The notes under the pieces: generated by a model
Database searches by the model: none
The model's input: the letters and a program-made list of their open reading frames with translations, nothing else
What the model was told of the DNA's origin: nothing
Source: Yamagishiella unicocca
Lineage: Eukaryota > Chlorophyta > Chlorophyceae > Chlamydomonadales > Volvocaceae
Direction of reading: 5' to 3'
Assembly (NCBI GenBank): GCA_003116995.1
Contig: BDSL01000007.1
Location: 1,550,001-1,614,000, forward strand
DNA length: 64,000 nt
Program-made: the position numbers and the translations under genes
In this document: in pieces, positions 1 through 10,623 of the stretch
Position numbering within the stretch: the first letter of the stretch is position 1
Layout of the letters: every line of letters begins with the position of its first letter

Positions 1-996
1 GCAGCTGAGAGCAGCAAATGGCGCAGCGAAGAGGTCGAACGCCGGTGGATCCTCCAGTCAGGAAGGAGGGGATTTGGGTCTTATTGGGGGAGCTCGAGCG
101 GACGAAGGTGGAAGGAGCGCGGTGGTATTGCTGCAGTCGGGTGATCGAGTCGCGGAGGCAGCTTGACGAAATATACAAGCAGCAAAGCGGAGCGGCGAGG
201 AAGGGCATGTGGATGGATGGATGCAGCGCAAGGGGCGCTTACGCGTCGTCTGGGTTTGACGCCGGCGCAGCTTGGAAGATACGGTAGCAGATTGAGATCG
301 CGATTTGCAGGCAGTCATGGTAATAGCGAGCTGTACATCAAGGAAGTGGCGATACGATACAGGACTATCATTTACAAAGGTAGTACTAAACAGCAGTGGA
401 AAAGAGGCGGTTCAGGGCGGTTGCGGGTACCGGCAAACGGTTCCCAAACGTAAATTATTCGAACAATCAAGGGAGCGTGGGACATACCTTCCCGACGTGC
501 CATCTGCTTGCTGCCAGAGTGTCGATTGGATGAACGCCACACACATACATTATCATACTCAACCACAGAATATACACACGTGCTCGCCGAACGGCAACTG
601 AACGCGCTCGCTTTGACATTTGTTGCAAGCGACACAGCAGTCCAATGACACGTCACGTAGCCCTAATTGGCACGTGCTCTCCAGAAGCTGACATCCTCTG
701 GAGGGACGACTAAGCTGCTGACGAAAAGCGCGGGGCCTGACGGACATGCACCCGGCTCCCCTCCCCTCTCACCACGGCCTAACGACGTGAGTTTCAGGCA
801 GGGTGATGTGTGACAATCGGGGGGGGAGGTACTGGCAACACATGTGTATAGCTTGCTACCAGCAACCTCAGACCAGAACATCGACGCACGGATTGCTCGC
901 ACAAAAATATACGCTGGCAACGATGTTGCCCCAGGCTCATACTACAGTACGTCTAAAAATACAGCTCCAACCGCGTTTTACTACCATCCAGCATAT
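1..996. other. no gene recognised
   Basis: The first 300 bases are GC-rich and hold overlapping short ORFs on both strands, but none has a recognisable motif or a convincing splice structure. The rest, up to the end of the RNase copy 1 transcript, is ordinary intergenic sequence. Confidence 0.4.
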
Positions 997-1001
997 TTAC
1001 A
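997..1001 (-). terminator. TGTAA polyadenylation signal of RNase T2 copy 1
   Basis: The minus strand reads TGTAA about 330 bases past the stop of RNase T2 copy 1. TGTAA is the known volvocine poly(A) signal, and this is the first one downstream of that stop. Confidence 0.5.
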
Positions 1002-1331
1002 TATAACCTGCCTGGTGGAGCTCTGCTGGCAGCGTCACATCGATAGCTGCTCTCGCCACACCAGGAATAATCCTAGCTAAGCATTCCACAGTCCAAACAC
1101 GGCGTCGCACGGCGGCCGATCACCGCGACCACGACCAAACCATATCCAGCTCCGCGCACTTCAGGCTTCCTCGCTCTACCAATTCCTTCCAGCGCGCCAA
1201 TTACGGTTTTCGCCCGGGCCGCCGCCGGCGGGCCCAGCCTCGAACCCTCCTTCGCGCCCTCCCTCGTTGCCTCCATCCTTCCGTGGCTTCACCCGTGCAG
1301 ATGGCACACCTAGTCGGCACGTTGTCTTGTC

Positions 1332-2848
1332 TTAGGCGAGCGCTACGTACCCTTTGAACGGCGGAATCATCACATCCTCGCACGTGTGAGACTCGTGGGC
1401 GGTGTCGCAATCGAAGGGCTTGAGGTCCTTGTCGAAGCACATCCAGATCTGCGGGGTGATTGCGGGAAGTGCGCGCGCGCCCTGAGACACACGGAGACAC
1501 TCCACCCACCGCATCCATGGTTGCAAGCCAGCCCACAACCCTGCACTCAACCCTGCACGGGCGTCCTTACCTCCGCAAGTTCCTTCCCAGTGCAGTGGAC
1601 AAGCGGCCGTACGTCGTACATGTCCTGGATCGCGTTGACAAGGTCCTTGTTGCGGTACACTGCGTCATCACTTGGGGTGATGTCAGCCCTACGCAGAGCT
1701 GCCTGTAGGCGGTGGAAAGGGAAGTAGCGAGAAGATCCAATTACATGACATAAGAGACGGACGGAGACATTAGCTGGCGGACCGTTTTCGGACACGTGTA
1801 GGAGGGGGATGGCATCAAGCAGCCCATCTCCCGGCGTGTTTGAGCGGGGTGGCATTAAGACCCGGTTGGGTCACACGGGTAGGATAGAATATTGGAGGGG
1901 GTTGCAAAAAAGACTCGTTTACGCGACGTGAGCAGTACCTTGGGGGGTTGAGATGGACGGGGGCGGAGTCAGGGTAGCTTTGCTAGCCCGCTTCAAATGG
2001 TGGCCGGGGAAGCGCAGGAGGCCGGAAGTGGCTTCAGCCAGTGCCGTGCACTACGGGCCCCCGAGTAGATCTCACGCCAGCTGCGAAACACGCCCCCCTG
2101 CACGCACCTGGCCCGACATCCGCCCCTCCCCCTCAGCCCTGTCGCTCACCGCCAGGTCGTAGCGCCAGTGCAGCTTGAGGATGTTCTTGAAGAAGCTGTG
2201 CTCGGTGGGGAAGACGTCGAGGGCGCAGGTGCCGTGCTTGGACCACTCGTGCTCCCAGAATGACGTGTCCGAGTCCATGACGCTTGGCCATTCCACCTCC
2301 ATCGCGTGAATCAAGTCATCCAGCTCACGCTCGTCAAACTTGTAGTCTTTGACGCAGAACTGCGGCCAGGTGCCGTCATCGTAGTTGGGCCACAGCCCGT
2401 GGATAGTGAAGTGGTACCTGCGGAGGCGAAAGGTGTATCGCTGTATGAGACTACACTTGCTTTCCCCACATCAACCACAACCACATCACAAGTATACACC
2501 GGCGCGGTGCTGTGGAATGGACGTGCGCAATGCCGCATCCAACGTGCTGGAATGGAAACGGAATTGAAACCATTATCATGACGCACCCGAGGTTGTGGAC
2601 CAACGGGCACGCATGCTTAGAACAGTAGGTGCCATCCCATTGCCTGCAACTCCAGCAAAGGCGCTTGTTAGCCGGTATGCTCCACCTGTGGCAGTCCGAA
2701 CAAGATACCGATGTTCCAACCTGACAAGTAGGAAGAAATCGAACTCGCGCTGGTCGTTTGTTGCAACCTTCAAAGAAGCCAAATTGCGCGCGGCGCTGGC
2801 AAGACACAGCAAACCGAATAGGGCTAGGGCTCGCAGCATTGCCGCCAT
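1332..2848 (-). CDS. secreted RNase T2, copy 1
   Basis: T2-family endoribonuclease that cleaves RNA in the secretory or extracellular space. Exons on the minus strand: 2848-2721, 2643-2587, 2417-2150, 1702-1571, 1448-1332, giving 233 residues. Residues 1-20 (MAAMLRALALFGLLCLASAA) form a clear signal peptide. CAS motif 1 reads FTIHGLWP with His68. CAS motif 2 reads HEWSKHGTC with His118, Glu119 and His123. These are the catalytic residues of the family. Cys pairs flank both motifs, and the protein ends shortly after FDKDLKPFDC and IPPF, the usual family length. All splice sites are GT-AG. Exons 1-4 have the same lengths (128, 57, 268, 132) as in copy 3, which shows recent duplication. Copy 2 lies divergently on the right. 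The third intron carries a fragment of a dispersed repeat. Confidence 0.93.
1897..1935 (-). repeat. dispersed intronic repeat, copy in RNase T2 copy 1
   Basis: On the minus strand this reads GTCGCGTAAACGAGTCTTTT followed by a C-run, matching the 3' half of the element also seen at 3157, 26151, 28686 and 32467. It lies inside intron 3 of RNase T2 copy 1. Confidence 0.5.
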
Positions 2849-4702
2849 TTGTTACCCTACGTATACTACTTAACTCACTCGTTACGGTAGTTTATCAATC
2901 CAAGAAACGTATGCAGAATAATGCTATTTGAGCAATTTGAGCGTTACAAAAGGTGCAGAGATTTATGCTGATGCTCCATACCGGTAAATTGATCGTCCAC
3001 GTCATCGATACACAGGTATCTCGGACGACAGGATTCTTTTGTCAGGCACGGCTTTCGCAATTGCTTAGAAACGCTGCGTACCAAAGAACCGAACCACTTG
3101 CATGACGTGCGGCCCCCATCCTATGGCCCCCCCACAGGTTTGCCGGTAGTCAGTTCCAGTGCTCCAGCATGCGCCCACAAAACTGGTGTCCGACGACCAT
3201 GCGCCAACATTCCTGTCCCGTTGCGTAAAACGGTTTTTATGCACCCCCACACATGGGGGCAAATTGTGCGAACGCAACAACCGTTGGAGCTGAGTGATCC
3301 GCGTGATCCAGGGGTCAGTGCGGCCTTACCAGTCGCGAAGGGAGAGGGTCGCGTACAATGGTCAGATTACTCGACACGCTTCTATCTCAGTGTGTACTGC
3401 ATTTTTCCCGTTTTTACGTTCGGATGTGGTGTTCGGCCCAGATCATTTCTTGTCAACGACGCAATTAATAAACGTAACATAGCTCATTTGCATTTAAAAG
3501 CTTTAGTAGCTTTACGTACTAAAACTAGGTACCGCGGACGAGTACCGGTACCGTAATTTCAATCCCCAACGGGTATCTTAATACGTAGCATTTACGAAGT
3601 ATATACCTCTATCGAGTAGTTCCAATGTTCCCTGCTTGGGGTGTTCGGTCAGCGTGTGAAAGCGGTCAGAAAAGCTGCCTGCGATTCCGGCCGTGATCTT
3701 GCACCTCGCTTGCCACCGCTACAAATTACGAGCTGGGATTAATTTTGGCCGATCCTTTGTTTTGTGGGCGGTCCACAACGTGTGCACCAAGACCGCGCAC
3801 ATACCAAGCTAGTATTCACTATGCCGTATATGTTTTGTAGCTTAATATTGAGTGTATTGCGAATGTGATATAAAATTGCCACGTTGACGGCTTGGATAAC
3901 AGTAGGGGAATGTCGCTAACGGCACTGACGTTCTTCCACGCTTTCAGAAGCTGCAATGTGATTATCAACGCTGCACTATTACTAACCCCCTGTGTGCATG
4001 GCTATAAAGGGAAAACGTTGGGGCGTACGGCATACCTAGCTGGCATACCGTTGGCGCCACTTATAAGCTGCACTGCTGCAGCCGGCGCACGGGTGCCGGT
4101 CTTGCTTTGCCACCCTAAAGGAGTTATATACATATTCTTACTTGAGGTCTCAGGTGCATAAGACAGGCCTAATCTCTTGGGCTCCATGTACGCGAACATG
4201 GGCACTTTGCGGGCTGTAGAGGCTGCGTCGTGCTTCCATATCGTGTTCTTTTAGAAGTTTGAGGGCATTTTGCCCTGGCTTGTCAACGCGTGCCCACCTC
4301 TTTTGCTCTGCACTTGCGTTTTTGTGGGCCCACCGCTCCTGGCGCCGTGCTGTGGCTGCGGCGTCGCTGCTGTTCCGCTCCGGTCCCCGCTCCGGTCCTT
4401 CTCTGACGCGGCGCTTTTCTGGCTAAATTGCCCGTCAGGGTTCAGGTATCGTACAGGTGTCGAACTGGTAGGTCGGGGGATAAGCCCTTGTCTGTTGACA
4501 GGGCCAGTAACCCATTGATGGCCTGCGGGTCGGGAGGTGTTCGGAAGCGTAACGCCGTGAAGTTCACGGCAATCACATGACCCTTCGAGCAACACGTTTG
4601 ACTCCATCGGGGCGTGCCATACCCTATTACGGGATGCCGCACACCGCGCACCGTTTATCGACCGTTGACCGAAAGCAGCACTCCGACTTGTCCACAATCC
4701 CA
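2849..4702. other. intergenic region between divergent RNase T2 genes
   Basis: About 1.85 kb between the start codons of copies 1 and 2, presumably holding both promoters. Apart from one dispersed repeat copy at 3157-3248 I see no gene. Short ORFs here lack motifs. It is more AT-rich than the genes, especially 3400-4000. Confidence 0.5.
3157..3248 (+). repeat. dispersed repeat, longest copy (reference)
   Basis: Runs from AGTGCTCCAGCATGCGCCC to GTAAAACGGTTTTTATGC plus a C-run. The inner 66 bases match the reverse complement of 26151-26220 with about four differences. The whole length aligns more loosely with 28686-28775. This copy is intergenic; most others are intronic. Confidence 0.75.
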
Positions 4703-6310
4703 ATGCAGGGCCGGTTCCGCCTCAGCGCGCGGCCCGCCGCCGTGGAAGCCCTCCGGAGCTCCGTAGCGGCATCTGACGCTGCTCCCCGACCGGCGCCCGG
4801 CCGCGGTGGCGCAGCTCATGTGGTCAAGGCGCCGCCGCCGCTGCTGGGAGTAGCACCGTCGGCGCCACCGGTGCCGCCGGCGCCGCCGGCGATGGCAGCA
4901 TCCCCGACGGCGATGTCCCCATCCTTCGCGCCCCTCACCCTTGCCACATGTGACACGGGGGGTTCCCCTGCTGCCCAGGCGGTGCGGTGTGGGATTCGCG
5001 AATTCGACTACTTTGTGTTCGCCAGGTGCGGCTGCATCGCTCGAATGGCATCACAGCATCCTGTCTGCACGTGTTCCAGTGTGCTAGCTGGTTGACGATG
5101 TGGTTCACTCGGCTTGCAGGAAGTGGCCCGGCACCTACTGCTCCACGCACTCCTGCCCGCTGGTGCACGACCGGGGGTGCGTCCTGGGCTGTATGTGGTC
5201 CGAAGCATATCCAACCGTCAATAAACCTGTCCATGCCTGGTCCCGGAGATGAACCAGCAATACCCCACCTGTCCCGCAAGTTCGTAAAACGTGCCGTTAT
5301 GTGGTGTGATTCTGCTTTGCTGCATACAGATGACGATCGTGGTTGGTTGCGAAAAAACACCGCCCGATTGGGACATATGAAGGGTTGCTCACAGGGCCTA
5401 TCCCGTGCTCAAAGCGGAGATGGTGGTCACGTCCCTGCCCGCAGGTACCATTTCATCATCCACGGCCTGTGGCCAAACTACTTCGACGGCACCTGGCCAC
5501 AGTTCTGTGACCCGGAGCGCAAGTTTGACGAAAGCAAGATCGAGGACCTGAAGTATAACCTGGAGGAGGATTGGCCCAGCATCCAGGGTTGCGACGTGTC
5601 ATTTTGGAACCACGAATGGTCCAAACACGGCACCTGCGCGCTCAGCGTGTTTCCAAACGAGCATGACTACTTTCGGACCGTCCTCTACCTGCACTGGCGC
5701 TACGACCTGGCGGTGAGCGATGGGACTGAGGGGCGACATGAGGGGGAGGGGCAGGGGCAGGTGTACGGGTGGCATGGGGGCGGCGAGCTGCGCGCATGCT
5801 GTTGTTGATGCTGCCCGTGTTTCGCAGCGCCTGGCGCTCCGCGGCCCTCTCTTGCTGTCCGGCGCTGCCGCATAATGCTTTCCGAGCCACGCTCCGCCAA
5901 CAACCCGCGCGAGCAGGCGGCGTTGCGCGCGGCCAACATCGTTCCGGGGGAGGGAGTTGTGTACGGCAAGGAAGATCTGATTCGCGCGATCGAGGACATG
6001 TACGGAGTACGGCCACTGATACAATGCCACGGGATCAAGCTTTCGGAGGTACGGCCCCACTGAGATTCTGGGTGCAATGCGCAACGATCCAGGGAGGAGG
6101 AGGGCTGCCGATGCCACTTGCTGTAGATGCCGCGTCTGTCCCGTCCCGTCCACGCCCTCCCACCGCCACCTGCAGATCTGGATGTGGTTTGACAAGGACC
6201 TCCGTCCCCTCGACTGCGACCCCGCCCGCGACACCAGCAGCGGCGAAGAGGTAACCATCCCGCCCTTCACGCCCCGGGTCGCTGCCGGTGTGGTACCATC
6301 TGTCGCCTAG
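4703..6310 (+). CDS. RNase T2, copy 2, with esterase-derived N-terminus (chimera)
   Basis: Exons 4703-5025, 5120-5176, 5445-5712, 5917-6048, 6176-6310 give 304 residues. Exons 2-4 match copies 1 and 3 in length and phase. CAS1 (IIHGLWPN, His133) and CAS2 (HEWSKHGTC, His183, Glu184, His188) are intact, so the enzyme could be active. The first 80 or so residues are unlike the other copies. They begin MQGRFRLSARPAA and track the esterase at 17225 (MQGRFRLNARPAA) through the Ala/Arg/Pro-rich stretch, then pass a Pro/Ala linker and rejoin the RNase at REFDYFVFAR. No hydrophobic signal peptide is present. The Arg/Ser/Ala-rich start looks more like an organelle presequence, which is inference. It could be a functional retargeted RNase or a decaying fusion. 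The open frame and conserved splice sites favour function. Confidence 0.82.
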
Positions 6311-6710
6311 GGCGCAGGCAACGCAACCAGCAGCAGCTGTACAGCCGAAAGACGGAGGCGCGCAGCTGATGAGCCGAGCCTGTGGCCCCAGGGATGGCAG
6401 TTTGTGAACACGCGCTCGGCAGCAGCGCATTATGTATGCCTACCATTCATTCATGCATGGAATCATCTGGGAGCTGGCTGACAGGCTATCTCCCAGCCGC
6501 GAGCATCATCGCGGTACTTGAGCGCCCAGCATGCGGCCAGGCACTGGCGACTTACGACGAGCAACTGAACTGCAATAGGCAAGTCAGGCTGCCTGATTGT
6601 GTAGAGGCTGCGGAATTTTGATGCGATGGGGAATTATGCAGGGGCAAGAAAGGATCCCGTGGGAGGCCAGATCCAGTAGGAGCGCGCCGTCCCCTTGCCT
6701 CAGCAACGCG

Positions 6711-6715
6711 TGTAA
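6711..6715 (+). terminator. TGTAA polyadenylation signal of RNase T2 copy 2
   Basis: First TGTAA on the plus strand after the copy 2 stop, 400 bases downstream. It is followed 8 bases later by the minus-strand signal of the converging gene. Confidence 0.65.
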
Positions 6716-6723
6716 ATAAACAC

Positions 6724-6728
6724 TTACA
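6724..6728 (-). terminator. TGTAA polyadenylation signal of the F-box/LRR-like gene
   Basis: TTACA on the plus strand, so TGTAA on the minus strand, about 320 bases past the stop at 7046. Confidence 0.65.
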
Positions 6729-7045
6729 TGGCCAGCACGCTATCTGCGCAGGGGAGACGAGCGCGGGGGCAGTGAGCCCAGCGTGCCTGATCCTTGTGGC
6801 TGAAGATGCTTTAGGCCTGCCTGTCGCACTCACTCGAGCTCGTGGCCATTTATTGGTCCCATTACCGGCTACCGACTGCAACCAGGACCACCTACACGCG
6901 CACTGTAATGGGGTGCGCTGTCAATGGTACCGGTGTCCTCTGCACAGCCAAGCTCCCTGTCCAAGCTCCCTGTGGTTGGCCTGCATCGCTCGGCGTGGCG
7001 TGCATGGTTCTGCTACACAGGTCAGCCGCGCCGTGAACTTCAACA

Positions 7046-9396
7046 TTATTCGGGCTCCCAGTCGTCAGCATCGGGCGTCAGTGCCAAGACAATCCTCTTT
7101 TCCTGCACCACATCGGGCTGGAGGCCTGCTTTCTCCAACATCACTCGCAGCTGCCCCACGAGCCCCTGCATGGCCGCTGCCGGCCTCTCCCAGCCGGACA
7201 CCTTGTCATCATCATCGGGACCCACATCAAAGCCCACGTGCACGTCCGTGTACTCAAGCAGCACCTTGACGACAGGGTGCGGCCGGGACCCGGAGGTGAT
7301 GAGCGCGAACAAGGCGCCGGCCGCCTCGAACGGCACCCCATAATTCACGCCGTACTCGTCCTCCTCCTGCACCACCTCTGCACCCACGTCCGCATTCGCC
7401 TCAGCCTCCACAGCATCGCGCTGTAGGGCCCACAGCTGGAACCAGTTGTCTGCAACGAGGCGCAGCCCACGCAGCAGCGGCAGCACACCCAGGAGCGGCA
7501 GGCCGATCACCGGGAAATTGCAGTTCAACAGCTCCAACCCCTGCATGGAGGGAGAGGGGCTGGAAGGAATGAGAGCCCCTGCACCTGGGTCCGGTGCTGC
7601 TGCTGTGTAATGCGCCCCGCCCCACATGTGCAGTCTGTTCTAAACGGTATTTTTTGGCATCCACGGGTCTTCCTCGGGCCCCACATGCACAGTATCTTCC
7701 AGTGACAGGTAGTGCGCCCTATGGCTCTGCCTTCTGGTCTGGGGCCCACTGTAACAGCTTCTACATGTGCAATGCGGCGCACCTCCAGCGTGGTGAGGTG
7801 CTGTGCGAGGGTCTTCAAGTCCTGCAAGGCCAGCCGGATGCGGCTGAGCCGCAAGCTGGACAGGGCCAGGGTGCCCAGAGGCACCAGCCAGAGGCCGTGG
7901 TGGTCCTCGCCGCCGCGTGGCGGCTGCAGCGCCATCCCGCTGTTCCGCCGGATCGACTCCCGCCATTCGAGCGCCAGCTGCGTCGATGGCTGCAACCTTC
8001 CAGCCAGCAAGGCGATCACCCGGGCGATGAACTCCTGGCCTGAGGGCAGCAACCTGCCGGTGCGCGAGACGTGGTCGAAGCCCACCATCGCTAGCGTTGG
8101 CCTGCCGGCCGCCAGCCGCACATCCTTGACACAGGTCGGCAGTTCGAGCCTCGCCAGCTGCTCAATCATCTGCCGCTCTGCACACAAACGGAAGCGGCAC
8201 AGCCGCGGCGGCAGGTGCCAGGTGCGAGTGGTGGTCTTCCCCCAGTCTGGCCGCAGCTGCACGCCCATGCCGTGGGCCTCACGCGGCCACCACAGGTGGC
8301 CGACCTCCAAGTTTGTGAGCGGCGTCAGCGCTTCCAGCCCTGCCACATCCAGGCTGCTGCTAGGCAGCCTGAGGTCTCGGAGCGCAGTGATGTGGGTAAA
8401 CTCAGTGGGGGCCACAGCGCCCACGAGCCCCGACAGCTGCAGGCGCGTAAGGCCTGCCAGGTTCCGCACGAATGGCGGTACGGCCCAGTGCAAAGAACAG
8501 TCCACCGAGAGTTGTCGCAGTTGTTGCAGCATCGACAGCTCCGTGGTTTGGTCTTCGGTCTCATGCATGCGGATCTCCAGCCTCCGCAGCTGCCGGCATT
8601 CACGCAGCGCGTCAGTAATGTGCCATGGGATCACGCAGCTGTTGGCGATCTGTACGTGTGTAAGCGAGGGCAGCAGTGGATCCTGATCCGGAATCCGCCC
8701 TTCGCGAGGCCCCAGCAAAGATAACAGGCCGGAAGAGGCCTCACACAACGCGGCCTCGTCGGCATCAAGCAGACGCAGCCTGGACAGAGCGGGGAAGGTG
8801 GCCCCGACCAAGTCAGCCAACCGCGAGCTGAGGAGAACCACGTTTAGGCAAAGGGTCCTGGTGGGCATAGCGCGCCAGGGGCGGGAAGTAGCGGCCAGGG
8901 CGAATCCTTGCACGATACTTTCGCTGTTGGGGATGGGGAGAGAGGTTGCGGGGCAGGACACGGGAGTGAAAATGGGTTAGTGTGCTCCGTAAAGACGACG
9001 GCAGCTGCGTGTTGCAAGCTCCCGGAAACTCCCGGAAACAGACGTCGTATAACGGAGAGGCCTCTCAGTCGCTCACGCTGTTTGCTGCCTCTCCTCGATT
9101 GTCCCGTTGTGCAAGTGAAGGAGAAGCTCCAGCGGCCTGCAGCCGCGGCAGGCAAAACCCTTCGCAGATTGCAGCACAAAGTCTATGGAGCACTCCTCGT
9201 TTTCTAATCCCATCATATCACGAAACAAAAGTCGCGGCATGTGGCTATCGAAAGTGGAGCGAGCATCGCGGCAACAGAGGCGAACACAAAGGCCTGACAA
9301 TCTGTCCAGATGCGGTATCACTAGCGGTAAGATTTGGTCGACTACAATAGATACTGTTCCGCTAGGTGAAAGCGTTCCCGCTTGGAAGCCGGCCAT
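7046..9396 (-). CDS. F-box/leucine-rich-repeat-like protein
   Basis: Exons 9396-9077, 8923-7750 and 7540-7046 join in frame through GT-AG sites to give about 662 residues. The N-terminus (ILPLVIPHLDRLSGLCVRLC) resembles an F-box helix pair. The middle is Leu-rich with irregular LRR units such as LTRLQLSGL, LRDLRLPSS, LTNLEVGHL and LRRLEIRMHE. The C-terminus is acidic and ends ADDWEPE. No signal peptide or membrane segment. By analogy with F-box/LRR proteins it may select substrates for an SCF ubiquitin ligase, but the F-box match is weak. The start at 9396 is the Met nearest the F-box-like helix; in-frame Mets at 9438 and 9447 are alternatives. The exon 2 donor could also lie a few codons upstream. 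Intron 2 carries a dispersed repeat fragment. Confidence 0.7.
7634..7680 (+). repeat. dispersed repeat fragment in F-box/LRR intron
   Basis: GTTCTAAACGGT, a T-run, then CATCCACGGGTCTTCCTCG. The same string occurs in reverse at 33283-33325 inside a DUF262-gene intron. Confidence 0.65.
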
Positions 9397-10623
9397 AGCC
9401 GACGACTCCGCTCCACGCCTCGACGTGCAAGTGTCCATACGTATCATCAGTATATGGCATGCAAGCACGACGCTGGATTGAGGCTGGGTACTGGCTTTGC
9501 GCCTATGGTCAAGCTGCCAGACCGTTGTCCTTGCCGCGCCGTGCGCCGTCGTACGGTGTCGCACTGCTGCGCAATCAGACGCTGCAACACTGCGCCGAAG
9601 GCCTCGCTTCAATTTTTGGTCCTCGCCAGATCTTTCAGCCGGTACGCCCGTTCCTTCCCAGACTTCATCCGGCGGCCATCACGGCAGCGATCGCCGAGCC
9701 AAAGGTAATGCACTTACTACCGTGACGCAGGGCAATGCTCGTGCCCTCCCGCCTCACACATATGACGACAAATGTTTTTGATGCTAAAAACACTGATCGA
9801 TATAGTCGCAGCGCCTTGCTTTCTCTGGTTAGCGAGGTTTAGCGGATGAATCCGTGCGGTAATGTCATGTTTCGTACTCAGCACCATGTCTACAAGAAGC
9901 TTCGCAGCCCATCGGTCCCCGAGCGTATATATGTGCCCTGTGTGGATGCTGTTGAAGGCGACACCGGACACGGTCATCTTTCCATGGAACCTCTTGCGGC
10001 TGCCAGGTTACGTAGGGGTATGTCGGCGTTGGTGGGTTCCTGTGGGTTGAGGTGGACGCCTCAGCAGCCTCAGTAATTTGGTTAATGATACAGGCAGTCA
10101 TGCGTAGTTACACGGTTCCTCAAGGAAACTCAGCTAAACCCATGCCGAGCAAGTCAAGCCTCGCCTATCCAAACAGGTACCGGTATCCTGACTAATAAAA
10201 GTAAGATGGGGTCCAACCTTCCGTCGTAGACATTGTTTCCGGTGAGTCAAAATGATTGTTGAGCCGTCCTGAGCCGTCGTGCTAACCAGACACAAACCTA
10301 GTCGACTAGCAGCTGCTCGCAGTTCCTACAGCAGCTACCCACTTTTGTTCGTAGTCTCAGGTCCTGTATTCGCATACTTGCCCCCTCGCGGATGAGCAGT
10401 GGGCGCGAATGCATGGAGGAGACCCAGCGTTGTGGTACCTCGCCGCCGCCGCCCTCACGTCCGAGTCCGCGCTTCACGTGCGATCGTGCCCATGCCGCCC
10501 ACCATGTACCTCCATGTACCGTACCTCCATGTACCGCACCTCCATGTACCGCACCTCCATGTACCGCACCTCCATGTACCGCACCTCCATGTACCACACC
10601 GTCAACAGTAACAACAAGCACGA
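9397..10623. other. intergenic, with one unexplained minus-strand ORF
   Basis: Upstream of the F-box/LRR-like gene and downstream of the lipase stop. A minus-strand open frame at 9717-9977 has protein-like composition (for example FNSIHTGHIYTLGDRW) but no partner exon I can join. A minus-strand TGTAA at 10112-10108 could end the lipase transcript. A 15-bp tandem repeat lies at 10501-10599. Confidence 0.4.
10501..10599. repeat. 15-bp tandem repeat
   Basis: About six head-to-tail copies of CACCTCCATGTACCG, just past the lipase stop and so probably in its 3' UTR. Confidence 0.9.

Larger units (their letters stand above)
6311..7045. other. convergent 3' region of RNase T2 copy 2 and the F-box/LRR-like gene
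   Basis: Holds the 3' UTRs of two converging genes and no further gene. Their poly(A) signals lie 8 bases apart near 6720. Confidence 0.6.

Noticed and set aside
9717..9977. Minus-strand ORF containing FNSIHTGHIYTLGDRW as an upstream exon of the F-box/LRR-like gene
   Set aside because: No donor/acceptor pair joins it in frame to 9396, and an adequate start lies inside the annotated first exon.
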